64,000 bases of DNA from Owenia fusiformis (lineage: Eukaryota > Annelida > Polychaeta > Sabellida > Oweniidae), in the NCBI GenBank assembly GCA_903813345.2, contig CAIIXF020000009.1:5638030-5702029 (forward strand), written 5' to 3'. Each line of letters begins with the position of its first letter. Positions within the stretch are counted from its first letter, which is position 1. A program made the position numbers and the translations under genes. Shown here one piece after another: positions 1 to 15,100 of this stretch. The notes under the pieces are model-generated. The model was given only the letters and a program-made list of their open reading frames with translations. It did no database searches and was not told where the DNA came from.

Positions 1-128
1 GTGATATTTATAATTCTTTCGGTATACAATACAGTGAGAGTTTGGCTGTGTACATTTTGAATTTTTAAACTTATTGTATGCTTTTACTCCACATATGAAA
101 AAAGGAATAATTTGTTTTTGAAGCTTAC

Positions 129-3100
129 CTGCTTGATAGAACATGTTTCTGAAGTTCTTGTCTATCAAATGATGCCAAAGCACAGAGTGTTCCATAAATT
201 GTGACATTATTGGCAGACAGCAACTACAAACAAAAATAAAGACATAAAGTATGTAATCTAAATCTCAAAGTCAATGCTGCACAATAAATAAAATACATCA
301 CTTTTTCAGGTTTCATTCTAACTACACGATGAGATGATTGCAAAAGAGTCCAACATGATTCAGTTATTATTTTTGGGCTACCCGTATTTCAAACCTGGCC
401 TAAAGGGAGTAGATAGTTCAAGTGATGGTGAGGTTATTAGACAGAGGACTCATAAAACCTTTAAAGTGATCGTGTAATACAAAAATTAACTGAAATGCAA
501 AATGTAAAAGTAACGGAGCAGTCTTTGCAGACAGCAACTAATTAGTGTTAGAAATCCCGCAATATCATTTTTATGTGCTTGGTTGACAGAGCCCTTAGTT
601 TATAGTATGTATCAGGTGACATAAATGATAGCCTTTGGTTAGGATTAATGAGTATAATTTACTGCAACAGGTTAAATAAAGTTTTCTAACAAGGCCCTTG
701 AGAAGCTATACCTATAGCAGGTACATCACTTATTGAATATATTGACGTGAAATGATAAGAAGAAAGTGCACTAAGATGCCTTGGGAGGTTAAAGCTATCT
801 TAGATATCTAAATACATAGTCTTGAAAAAACATTTTTCAATAATTATAAACTAGTTTGGTCAAATATTTGAAGTCAAATACATGGTACTGATATGTTTCA
901 AATAGAAATACAAACTGGCATCTCCTGCAAACATAGTAGTTTTTTAAATTTGAAATGAATGAATGAAGATACCCTATAGAGCCCATGTTCTAAAATCATA
1001 AAACTTGAAATATCTTTTGTTTTATTTATCAATAATTCCGATTGTGGAACATAAAATATTACTTGATTCTTGTATCATAGTCCAAAAAGTGACATTGAAT
1101 TGGTCCACTGAATTAATCGCTATTCAAGTTTTTGAAATATTTTGTACGTCCTGGTATGTTATCGCACCTGAATTAAAAAAAACATGGTGGTGAAACTAGT
1201 ATAAACTGTAGGCATCGAGGTTATTGTTCAAGGGTTCAAAGCATGCATGCAACATAAGCTAAGAATAAGAGTTTGGTGTATGATGGTTAGAGAGTCAAAG
1301 ATTGACTATACATTTGGTTTTGAAACAACTTACCTCTGGAAAATCACAATGATCAAAGTTGGCTTGTAGAAAATATTTTGCGGCAGATTTGTATTTTTTG
1401 GTTGCAAGCTCTGCAAGACCCGCTGCACACTTGAGCTTTGTCATAGTAGCTTGGCTACCCTCCTTACCAGGGGTCTAAAAATAAAGGGAGGAATATTGCC
1501 ATATTTAGCTATTCTCCTTGCAAGGGGTCTACAAACAAACAGTGGATTATTGTTCTTTTTTATTCCCCAGAACATATATTTTTAACTAATAAGTACCTGG
1601 TACATGTATATGATTCATTTACTTTACTTGAAAACTGGGAGGAGTATATCAGAGTTACTTCACATTTTTACAAAATTTTGATTTCAAAGCAGCCAGCTTG
1701 ATATTTATATGAAAACTACAGGTGAGTTGGGTTTGAAAATTGTGGGCATATGGGTCCTGATTATGAAAAATGGAAGATTGAAAACCAACATAATATTTCT
1801 CTGGCCGAACTCAGAAAAGGTCAAGAAGTTCAATTAAAGTCTGAACTAATCTTGATTCTTTGGTCGTCAACTTTCTCACCAAGTGACTGGCATTACTAAA
1901 ATTAATGCAATCCTTGTATTCTGTACCTGGCCTGGCAAAAATCAAAGACAGACACCATCAGTCCTTGCTCTGCTCTAATTAACACGATCCACACATACAA
2001 CCAGTTCAACTATAAGAACACTAACTCACCTCTGGGGTTGCCTCTGCCTTGTTGACATAGCTGAGCACATGGGACCAGTTCTGCAGGAACACACTCACCT
2101 AAAAAGAGAAAATGATGGTACAATTTTTAAAATTAAATTCATTTGACAATTTTCTATGGCACATTTTTTAAAGACAATTCTAGGTCTGAGGATGTAATTT
2201 ACTAGTTGGTTTGGAAACAAATGGATCTTACACTGTGTTTGCTCTACAATTTATTGTACATACGGCAGTTAACACCTTTTCTGAACTTGGAACAACATTT
2301 TCATTTTACATTCAAACAAAAGAATGTCCAAAAGTTCTAATTTTTCATTAATCTAACGCAAAATCTCAAAAGAAATGCAAATAGATTTTCAACTGAGTGT
2401 AATTTTCAACTGGCTAAAGCTAATTTAAGTTAATAATTATAACTTACTTTAATGACATTGAGACACATGTTGACAACATGTTTAGCACTGGTACAATAAT
2501 CCCTAGACCTGGAGTAACACTTCAGGGCATTGCTCAGGTCCCCACAGTCCATGTAATGGTCTCCCAAATCATCATGACCTCGCCTGGAATATATAATAAT
2601 GACATTGAGACGACATGTTTTGCACTGGTACAATAATCCAACATGTTTTAGTAAAATAAAGGTTGTGAAAAGAAGAAAAAATACTTTTGTGATAAGATAA
2701 ACACTCTATTAACATAGATGCTTTACATAAATTGTAGCATTACCCTTGTATTTGTACACTATTAATAATGGAGAAGAGGCATCACCCGTATGCTACAAAA
2801 TTATGAATATACTTTGACTTTACTACATGTAATTATTGTACATGAACATAAAATATACATTTACAACTTCAAGTTTACAATTTACCACCACTTCTTGGTG
2901 TTACAAAAAACTGCTATATCATAATTCTTTTACAAATATAGTACTAATCACAAAAATACCAATTTAAGTGACATTTTTGTTGGTTTAATTCAAGAGCTGT
3001 CTATAGGTTGTAAAAGTCAATTGACAAACGGTTTTCACATGATTTATATTTTATTTTCAAAAGGAGTTTAGACTTCGTTAGACTTTAAGCTAAACCTTAT

Positions 3101-6100
3101 CTGTGCTTTAAGTATCAATATCAAGGGGCGTAAATGTGTGTCTCATTTTAGCACATAGTTGCGACACCATTGTGAAATGTGGAAATTTCTATTTCCTTTA
3201 TAGGAGCTTATGTGGTTTATGCAAATATTAGAACAGGCTATTGAATCAATGCCATGCAATTCTTCTAAAAGGATGTATTGAATTGTTGCTACATAGTGAC
3301 TCAACAAAAAATGTTCATTGATTGAACAGTATGAATGGATCGTTAACGTTATACTTGAAACCTTTTTAACTGGGAAACTATATAAGGACTACAAAGATGT
3401 CGGGTAAGTTATTAAATTCAGTAAAAACTATCATCACCAAACTTACCATCATATAATGTATTGATGAAATGGTTGAACATATTTCAATTTGTATTAATAA
3501 ATCTTTTTGGGTACTTTATATAAAGAACAAACACAGAACAGAGGTTGTAAAATGTGACCTATAAAAAGTGATGAAGGTTGTTGCATTCAAAATGCTTTAA
3601 TGTTCAGAATACATACTTTGACAAACGAAGAGCAAATCTTGATAAACAGGATTTAAGTCAAGATTTGGAGAGCATACATACATGAACATACCATAACTAT
3701 GCAGCATTTCAAATCCTGTCTATTGTCAATACACCACACACATATATTTTTTATTTTTCAGATTATTTTACAAAAGTGTTTCCCCATGATGTTTCAATAA
3801 TATGCAATGAGAACTCGATTGAATCTATAGAAACAGCAAGATCTTTAGCACACATACTAGACAAGAATGGATTAACTGTGTACTTCAGACCAGAAAATGC
3901 TCCAAATGAAGAATCATTAGACAAGCACTTTGCGGAACTCCACAATGGCAAATATATCTTAACAATATTTGACAAAAACCTCTTAAAAGATGACTTCACA
4001 ATGTACACAATGAAGTCTGTATACAGGTCATTGATAGATGCCAAGGAGTTGACCAGGTTCATTCCAGTCCTAATAGGGGTTGAAGTAAAGGATGTGGTTC
4101 CCCAATATATCTCCAACTTTTGTCTGGAGTTCTCTGAGAACTGGAGGGAGGAAACCAAACAGATGGATAGGCTTGTAACAACTCTCCAAGAAGATGTACC
4201 TCCTTATATGGACTAATCCCTGAAATGTTTCTCTCAAACATTGAAAAATATTGAGAAATAAACAGTCATAAAAATGCATCTTTCCAGGTGACCAGAGCTG
4301 ATAGTACCATCTGACAAGAAATCTGTAAATAGTGACCGCTATCACATAAATGAACAATGACTTGCTTCATTGTGACTTCATTGCACAAACTTCTATAGAT
4401 GACTCAATACTGAATGAGTCTGTTAATATCAGTCATTAGCATTTTTAAACTCTGCACTGATTCATCATTTGATCATTTCTGCTTTGTATATTATTCAAGA
4501 AGAACAATGGGCAACATTTGGTCAACCAAATAATGCAAATAGATGTGTATTTGTATTTTTATCAGAGAACAACCCATAGTGAAATAAAGCAAACAAGCCA
4601 GTATTTTGAATTTTTAACTGATTTTCACATGTATTTTTAGGTCTTTGTTATTGCGCAGTAACAGCAGATTTCAAGAGTTGAAAATTTATGGTTTAATGTT
4701 CAAAGAATAAAAGTTCAATACTTTCAAGTTGAAATGTATGTTATTTCTGATATGAACAGTCACATTCTCAAGTACCTTAATCAAAACGTTTAACATTAAC
4801 TAAGGGATAATGTCAAAAGCAAATTATTCAATTCAACAGAAAATAATTTTTGATGCGGACATAAAAGCCAGTTTTTGGTAAAAAAAGCCATTGGACAGGG
4901 GAAATCCCACCCAGTACAAGTGCAAAGTTGTAAAACCACATAAATATAATATAAAGTGCATTTCATGGGTAAATATTGATTACAAGTAACAGGATATTTA
5001 GTGCTTTTATTATGAATTTATGATCATTTTTTTGTCAACAAAGTATACAACTGGAGTCATAACATTAGTTTGACGTACATTCTTGAGAAAACTCCCAATT
5101 TAAAGTACTAGCGTGCATATTTCGCAATTAACTGTACATGTATTTTATATGAACCGTGTACTAGACTGTATATCGCTTTACCAATGTATCATGACTGCAT
5201 TGGCCAAGTACTGTAGATGTCAGCATAAATAATGAGCACTTCATATTTACGATTACGACATGACAAATAAAGGTGTCAACACCACCAACCATATATGCAT
5301 TTGTGTAAATATCTGTGGTCAATTTTGATGTCAGCACAAAAATCCAATATTATTTGAAGGAATTTTATTTTTTTGCTAACTAACCTTCTATGAATCATTT
5401 AGAGGGAGAATGAACATTTCATAATTTTTCTTGATTTTTCTATTTCTCTTTTCCATATGTAGTTCCTCTAGATACATGTGCTTCACTTTTAAGTTAACAT
5501 TCTTTGAATGGATTTATATACAGGGTCGTAAAAAAACGGCAACCATGTTGCTATTTCCATCATATCTTTGTCTTTTTAGGAAGTTACTCCCTAATAAAGT
5601 CTAATTTTACAGCACTTTACAACAAAATGCTTCAGTGACCACAAATGTGCTATAGGCAAACCTGCACACATCGTCCAAAATGTCCGTACCTGACTTCTAG
5701 CTGTGGGGATATGCCAAAAATAAAGTGTACAAGAATGACCAAAGGACAAATGCAGACCTCAAAAGGGAGATCATCTGTTTCTTTCAGGCCATTTCAGGCT
5801 GAGGAATGCAGTCAGGTCATTGACAACTTGTGTAGCTTTGCATTCAGCGCAAAGATGGCCACGTGGGGCATGTTGTTCAAAGTGCTGTAAAATTGTGACT
5901 ATCAGTCTGATGATCATGAAATATGGTAGGATGGTAGAGAATTGAACGATGTACAAATGTGCCAAATAGCAGGGTAATTCCTTAAAATGACAAAGATTTG
6001 ACGTAAATACAGGGTTGCGTTTTATTGAACACCCTGTACTATCATAGAAAAATGGATACCGTTGTCTAATGCTTTTTTGTACAATGCCATGTGCTGATGC

Positions 6101-9100
6101 ATGAAAAAATAGAAACTGATAATTAAATTCTCAAAGAGTGATCTAATCTTGATGATATAAAAAACTATTGTCAGACCTCCTTTATCAAATGATAAATTAT
6201 ATCAACTCAATAAAATACAAAAAAATCTATAATATCACATTGTAAACTGAAAATGTATACCGTAAATGTTTATGTTTTGCTACGATAAGCCTATAAGACT
6301 ATTGCGGGCTCTTAAATAAACTTAAAAAAATCGAAAAAAAAACAACTTAACTACTGATAGTTTGTTTAATTGATTTTACAGTATATAGGTTGTTTATACT
6401 CATGTACATATGATATCATCTTAATAAAACTTGTCATATTTATGATGATAAATACTCATGGTCAAAGGTCTAAAATCTATGGCCATTTCACACCTGGTCA
6501 TAAAATATCACAATGAAGATTTATTTTAACCTTAATGAATTTATAGAATAATATTTGTATATATGTATTATCAACTTGCGAGGTGGCTTTTTGATATAAA
6601 AAGCCATAAAATATGCACCTGTTCAAACTCATTTTCATAGGAGAGAGATAATACACATTTTTGCTTGTAAAGCATATATCACAGAAACAGTTTTTCAATG
6701 AAAAAAGCGATACATCCTGTTCATAAAATTTCTCTTCACAATTCCATACATTTCCCGGCCCTTCCAAATATGAATAAATGCCCTTTTCCATTTTATAAAA
6801 CTGAGATGTTTGACTTTCTGGCAGTTCACAAAATTCCTTGGATTTTTATTCTGCCATCAATTAATCATTGAAAACACCATGGTAACTATGGCATTCTAAA
6901 AGACAATAGACAACTATAACAAAACAATGAAGAGTATAAAATCAAACAAAACAAACATTTAACCGATAACATCCCTTACTCAAAAAGTACTGCCTTTGTT
7001 ATATTTACCAAATTTCTCCTCTCTAAAAAGTGAAAGTGTCTATTTGATTGGCCCTCTGAATCGACAGAATGAACTGTCTTTATTCCTTGCTAATTCTTCT
7101 CTTCACAACACATCTTTTTCAAAGCTACCATGATATTTGATCAAAGAGGGATGTATTACAACCAAGGGAATGTGCGAGATTCAATATTAATTGTAGTTTA
7201 CGCAGTTTAGTACAAAAAATGAAATATAAACCTTAGTCCATGGTTGTCTAAATGATGGCAGTATCATGCCCATATTTAGTCATATTATTGCAAATTCTTA
7301 GTGGGTATTGCTTTAAGGAAATAACTTCACTAAATGTTAATTTTACGACTAAGGATAGTTCAACCAGTACATTGACAGAGACTACAGGCAGAATACTAAC
7401 AGATAGGATAACCACTGCATTAATGGAATACAACCCCAGTATAACAGAAATTACAACCACAACACTGAGAGAAAATACAACCAAGACATTGAAAGAAGGT
7501 GCAACAGAGACATTTATAGATGGTATGACCAAAACATATATAAAGAACACAACCAAGACATCAACAAAGGGTACAACCAAGACATTAACAGAGGGTACAA
7601 CCAAGACATTAACAGAGGGAACAACCAAGGCTTTAACAACTGACTCAATGAGAAACACAACAATTATTCCTCACACACATTCATTACATAGATGCTATAT
7701 TTGTACATGTAAGGTAATAAAAAATTAGACAATGGTTATGCCAGGGCTGCCTAAATCCTATTTAAAAAACTAGCTTTCACATAAGCCATGTGGGCTCACT
7801 GTTCACCACCATGTAGCTAATTTTGGGCATCAATTTTTTAATTAATTAATTTTTTTTTTTATTTGGTGTGATGAGGGATATCTTCCTGTAAAATTATTTG
7901 TTTTGCCCCTGTGTATCCAGGCCGCGTCCCGCCATCTACCCCAAAGTATTTAAAAATGAAACTTCAGCGAGATTTAAAACCACTATGAATCTCACCCTGT
8001 ACCTTTACAGCTGCAATTACTAATGCATTGTACCCTTTCAGACCCAGAAATGCAATATGCGAGACAGATGTATTTTGCAGAACTCGTTTCAGTTCTGCCA
8101 TGGTGTCAATAAGTTCTGGATGGAGGAATACCTGTGTTACAGTAAGCCACATTTTCAACAGAATCCATAAAGCAATGTTAGCAAAGGATAACAATGTTAT
8201 TTTAGTACTGTTCTTCTACTTAATTTGGCGGCTGTTTTAATTAGGCAGATCTGCCAAATTGTAAACGTCCACCAAATTAAGTAGCCGCCAAATTCAATAT
8301 TTCATATTTCAATCGTAAATGTGTATGGTATATACATTTCAATATTGCAAGTCCACCAAATTAAGTAGTTGTCAAATGTTTAAAAAGGCAAATCCGCCAA
8401 ATTAAGTAGAAGTACAGTACACAAGTCAAACTCATGAGCGACATACATTTCAGTTCCACAGAAAACAAACTGTTATGTTATGGTGAACTGTAGAAGTTGG
8501 GGCCAGTGTGCAGGTTGTTCATATTCTTATGTGATTACCTGGAGTCCATTATGTAATGATACAACTTGCACAATTTACATCAATGCAGAGAAACTATACA
8601 TGTGAGTATTATTATGTAATGATACAACTAGCACAATTTACATCAATGCAGAGAAACTATACATGTGAGTATTATTATGTAATGATACAACTTGTACAAT
8701 TTACATCAATGCAGAGAAACTATACATGTGAGTATTATTATGTAATGATACAACTTGCACAATTTACATCAATGCAGAGAAACTATACAAGTGAGTATTA
8801 TTATGTAATGATACAACTTGCACAATTTACATCAATGCAGAGAAACTATACATGTGAGTATTATTATGTAATGATACAACTTGTACAATTTACATCAATG
8901 CAGAGAAACTATACAAGTGAGTATTATTATGTAATGATACAACTTGCACAATTTACATCAATGCAGAGAAACTATACATGTGAGTATTATTATGTTATGA
9001 TACAACTTGCACAATTTACATCAATGCAGAGAAACTATACAAGTGAGTATTATTATGTAATGATACAACCTGTACAATTTACATCAATGCAGAGAAACTA

Positions 9101-12100
9101 TACAAGTGAGTATTATTATGTAATGATACAACTTGCACAATTTACATCAATGCAGAGAAATTATACATGTGAGTATTAATATGTAATGATACAACTTGCA
9201 CAATTTACATCAATGCAGAGAAACTATACAAGTGAGTATTATTATGTAATGAAACAACTTGCACAATTTACATCAATGCAGAGAAACTATACAAGTGAGT
9301 ATTATTATGTAATGATACAACTTGTACAATTTACATCAATGCAGAGAAACTATACATGTGAGTATTATTATGTAATGATACTACTTGTACAATTTACATC
9401 AATGCAGAGAAACTATACACGTGAGTATTATTATGTAATGATACAACTTGCACAATTAACATCAATGCAGAGAAACTATACATGTGAGTATTATTATGTA
9501 ATGATACAACTTGTACAATTTACATCAATGCAGAGAAACTATACATGTGAGTATTATTATGTAATGATACAACTTGCACAATTTACATCAATGCAGAGAA
9601 ACTATACATGTGAGTATTATTATGTAATGATACAACTTGCACAATTTACATCAATGCAGAGAAACTATACATGTGAGTATTATTATGTAATGATACAACT
9701 TGCACAATTTACATCAATGCAGAAAAACTATACAAGTGAGTATTATTATGTAATGATACAACTTGCACAATTTACATCAATGCAGAGAAACTATACATGT
9801 GAGTATTATTATGTAATGATACAACTTGCACAATTTACATCAATGCAGAGAAACTATACATGTGAGTATTATTATGTAATGATACAACTTGCACAATTTA
9901 CATCAATGCAGAGAAACTATACATGTGAGTATTATTATGTAATGATACAACTAGCACAATTTACATCAATGCAGAGAAACTATACATGTGAGTATTATTA
10001 TGTAATGATACAACTTGCACAATTTACATCAATGCAGAGAAACTATACATGTGAGTATTATTATGTAATGATACAACTTGTACAATTTACATCAATGCAG
10101 AGAAACTATACATGTGAGTATTATTATGTAATGATACAACTTGCACAATTTACATCAATGCAGAGAAACTATACATGTGAGTATTATTATGTAATGATAC
10201 AACTTGCACAATTTACATCAATGCAGAGAAACTATACATGTGAGTATTATTATGTAATGATACAACTTGCACAATTTACATCAATGCAGAAAAACTATAC
10301 AAGTGAGTATTATTATGTAATGATACAACTTGCACAATTTACATCAATGCAGAGAAACTATACATGTGAGTATTATTATGTAATGATACAACTTGCACAA
10401 TTTACATCAATGCAGAGAAACTATACATGTGAGTATTATTATGTAATGATACAACTTGCACAATTTACATCAATGCAGAGAAACTATACATGTGAGTATT
10501 ATTATGTAATGATACAACTAGCACAATTTACATCAATGCAGAGAAACTATACATGTGAGTATTATTATGTAATGATACAACTTGCACAATTTACATCAAT
10601 GCAGAGAAACTATACATGTGAGTATTATTATGTAATGATACAACTTGTACAATTTACATCAATGCAGAAAAACTATACATGTGAGTATTATTATGTAATG
10701 ATACAACTTGTACAATTTACATCAATGCAGAGAAACTATACATGTGAGTCCATTATGTAATGATACAACTTGCACAATTTACATCAATGCAGAGAAACTA
10801 TACAAGTGAGTATTATTATGTAATGATACAACTTGCACAATTTACATCAATGCAGAGAAACTATACATGTGAGTATTATTATGTAATGATACAACTTGCA
10901 CAATTTACATCAATGCAGAGAAACTATACATGTGAGTATTATTATGTAATGATACAACTTGCACAATTTACATCAATGCAGAGAAACTATACATGTGAGT
11001 ATTATTATGTAATGATACAACTTGCACAATTTACATCAATGCAGAGAAACTATACATGTGAGTCCATTATGTAATGATACAACTTGCACAATTTACATCA
11101 ATGCAGAGAAACTATACATGTGAGTATTACATACAGTGCCTCCCCAAGGTCGGCCTTTATTGGGAGAACTCAGGCATATTTCACGTCATAGTGACATTAC
11201 TTCTAATCTAAGTATAGCATGTTAAAGTCATTTATTGAAATAAATAGTGCTAGATTTCAGTAGAATATTTTCTAAAAATTAAGAGGCCATAAATTATTTA
11301 GTTTATTATCCTAAAAGTTCATGGTGGCAGACTGAAAATAAGAAGGCACAGGGTGAACAAAATCAAGACTAAAATATAGCAGTGTGGCACCATGTAACAT
11401 GCGTAAAAAATTTGAGGTGAATCCGTGGTCTTCCTGGATTTACGATGACAAGATTCGTCAAAAAACTTCCAAAATGGCCACCAGAAAGCAAATGAGCAGC
11501 CGAAAAGTTAATCAGCTTTGGAACTTCTTATCATGCAACATGTGTAAAAAAAAAGTAATTCTGTTGAGTGGTTTTCCTGTAATCAGATGACAAGAAAATT
11601 GAGACACCACCCACCATACACCCATCAAAGTGATGACAATATTGTACCTTTTTTAGGTAGGATAAAAACATTACTACCTGTAACCTATGATACCATGAAT
11701 CAGGTCAATATATTTCCTAGCTACTTTGGTGTGGCCAAAAGTGGTAGGGTTTATGGGTCCCCTCTTATTCAAAGGTGTATTAAAAATACTTAGGTACTTT
11801 AATAAATTCTGTTATAGGTATACTGAAGATGACCAGCACATTTTAACAGTTTTGAAGGAATTCAAACAGTGTTTTCAAGGACGTCAACTGATTAAAGGTA
11901 CACTTTAAGTAAACCATTGGTTCTTCGGGGGTAGATTATCATGAGGTAACGTTAGGTACATATAATGAAATCACACCATCAAGTAGCCATCCAAAAGATA
12001 ATGAACTCTTCAAGGAAGAAAATCCAAGAATTCCTTCTAAAATAAAACGGCATGTAAGAATTAGAGAACAAATGAGTCACATCCTAGCCAGCTTATCTAA

Positions 12101-15100
12101 TTATATCTGTTAATTCATCAAAAAAAGTACATTGTATTTACCAGATTTCTGGAATCTGAATTCGTAAATTTTACAGATAAACCAGAGACAACCACGAAAA
12201 TCACGACACAAACAACACATACAGCAACTAAGACTCCACAAACTAGAAGTGAAGCAAGATATACGACAACATTCCAGCCAAAGAGATCAACAAAAGAACC
12301 TAGTATCAAGGAAGTGCTGACGGGGGTGTTTCTATGGATTGTGGATGCTATATGCGCCATCTTTACTCTTGTGGTAATATGGCGTTGCAGAGTTTGGGCA
12401 AAAAAGAAACCCGATCTAAGACCAGCCAGTATCAGAACTCTTGCCAAGGCACGAGAGAGGACATTTTCAAATACTGCTTTGTAAAATTAGAATTGGGTGA
12501 TTGTTTTATTCTTTCAAAAATAAATTTTTAATCAATTAAATAAAACAACTCCTTTTACATCGTATCATATCGTAATTGTACTACTGGTATGTTCTTTTAT
12601 GACCTAAGCCCCAGTCACATTTGCTCTCTGACGAATGTTACTGCAGCCATGGCTTCACAAAATCGATATAGAAAGTCTACATCGTACTGATTATCCCTAT
12701 ATTTGATGCTGAATTTGGGAAGCTATGGCTGCTGTACGGTCATGGTAGATCAAAAGTGACTGAAGCATTATGACTGATACAGAGACATACACGCACAGTC
12801 TTTCATGTATGAGACTACTTAACTAAACATCCTGAATTACTTAATGGAACATAATCTTGCCTGAACATTACTGAAAAGTGTGATTTAATCACGAATGTAA
12901 CTTACCTGATGCTTTCTTTTATGGAATTACTCTTGTAATTTTTCAGATCTGTATCAAGTTTTTCTAGTTTCATTGCAGCTTTTTTTGCGGTTGTCTCAAT
13001 CCACTGTGTGTCGAGGGCAGGAACATTGTGAATGACTCCAGCCACTGCATCTGGCAGAATTGATGAACTGAAAAAAATGTTAATTTTTTCAAAAAACAAA
13101 CATTTTTTATTGTGAATTCAAAAGGGTAACAAAGTATTACCCAGCATGCCATTCAGTAGATTTAACTTATTTGTTCCACTAATAACATTTATCAGACTCT
13201 CTTGGTAAAAGTTATTCAGATTTTTTAACTTGTGCCATCAAAGATCATTATCAAAGTCAGCTGATGGAACAAGTTGTTCAGATTTTTATATTTATGGTCA
13301 GAAATACGTACTGAACCCATGCAAGTTATAAGACCCTTTCCACATTTAATAGTATTTTACATTAATGCAATGTGCAACTTTAAGCCCAATGGGTCCCTTT
13401 AATCATATAGAGTATTCATTCCACCTAGCCAAGCTATCTTAATATACCAGAACAGGTTACACAGTGATAAATACATGTATCACATTTATCACAAAGAATT
13501 CAAAATGGCCACCAAGTAATTCACTGTACACGCTTAAAACCTAACCAGATCTTAGTCTCCTCTTGCATCTGTAAAAATTGAATAGGTAAGTGGTTTTCCT
13601 GGTATTTGATGACAATATTTATGTGGCACCCACCCACTTGCCCATCAGCATAACACAGCGGCAATAGCCCACTTAAAATTGTTACCTTGCTATCACTATG
13701 GCATCTTGTAGCTTCTTGTGGATCTGCTGGTACATGGATACATTGAGAGTAGTCTGTACATAGTCTAGGGCAACTCTGAGTGTCTCAACCCTGTATGTTC
13801 TACATGTTCAGAAAACCTTACCTTGCTATGGCATCTTGTAGTTTCTTGTGGATCTGCTGATACATGGATACATTGAGAGTAGTCTGTACATAGGCTAAGG
13901 CAACTCTGAGTGTCTCAACCCTATATGTTCTACAATGGTCAGCTACATACACAAGCCTTTAATACACCAGAAACCTTACCTTGCTATGGCATCTTGTAGT
14001 TTCTTCTGGATCTGCTGGTTCATGGATACATTGAGAGTAGTCTGTACGTAGGCTAGGGCAACTCTGAGTGTCTCAACCCTGTATGTTCTACAGTGGTCAG
14101 CTACATACACAAGCCTTTAATACACCAGAAACCTTACCTTGCTATGGCATCTTGTAGTTTCTTCTGGATCTGCTGGTTCATGGATACATTGAGAGTAGTC
14201 TGTACGTAGGCTAGGGCAACTCTGAGTGTCTCAACCCTATATGTTCTACAATGGTCAGCTACATACACAAGCCTTTAATACACCAGGAACCTTACCTTGC
14301 TATGGCATCTTGTAGTTTCTTCTGGATCTGCTGGTTCATGGATACATTGAGAGTAGTCTGTACGTAGGCTAGGGCAACTCTGAGTGTCTCAACCCTGTAT
14401 GTTCTACAATGGTCAGCTACATACACAAGCCTTTAATACACAAGGAACCTTACCTTGTTATGGCATCTTGTAGTTTCTTGTGGATCTGCTGATACATGGA
14501 TACATTGAGAGTAGTTTGTACATAGGCAAGGGCAACTCTGAGTGTCTCAACCCTGTATGTTCTACAATGGTCAGCTACATACACAAGCCTTTAATACACC
14601 AGGAACCTTACCTCGCTATGGCATCTTGTAGTTTCTTGTGGATCTGCTGGTACATGGATACATTGAGAGTAGTCTGTACGTAGGCTAGGGCAACTCTGAG
14701 TGTCTCAACCCTGTATGTTCTACAGTGGTCAGCTACATACACAAGCCTTTAATACACCAGGAACCTTACCTTGCTATGGCATCTTGTAGTTTCTTGTGGA
14801 TCTGCTGGTACATGGATACATTGAGAGTAGTTTGTACATAGGCATGGGCAACTCTGAGTGTCTCAACCCTGTATGTTCTACAATGGTCAGATACATACAC
14901 AAGCCTCTCATACACCAGGAACCTTACCTTGCTATGGCATCTTGTAGTTTCTTGTGGATCTGCTGATACATGGATACATTGAGAGTAGTCTGTACATAGG
15001 CTAGGGCAGCTCTGAGTGTCTCAACCCTGTATGTTCTACAATGGTCAGCTACATACACAAGCCTTTAATACACCAGGAACCTTACCTTGCTATGGCATCT

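Noticed and set aside
3376-3386. TATATAAG as TATA box of the TIR gene
   Set aside because: It lies only about 15 bp before the ATG, too close for transcription to start between it and the start codon.
5645-5890. 81-codon frame inside the CAGGGT MITE
   Set aside because: Lies wholly within a non-autonomous inverted-repeat element and lacks any family features.
8556-11074. Long repetitive protein of 21-residue units ([15 protein letters not shown]...)
   Set aside because: The open frame follows from a repeat unit of 63 bp. No signal peptide, start context or splice sites mark a gene, and the variation does not spare amino acids in the way selection would.
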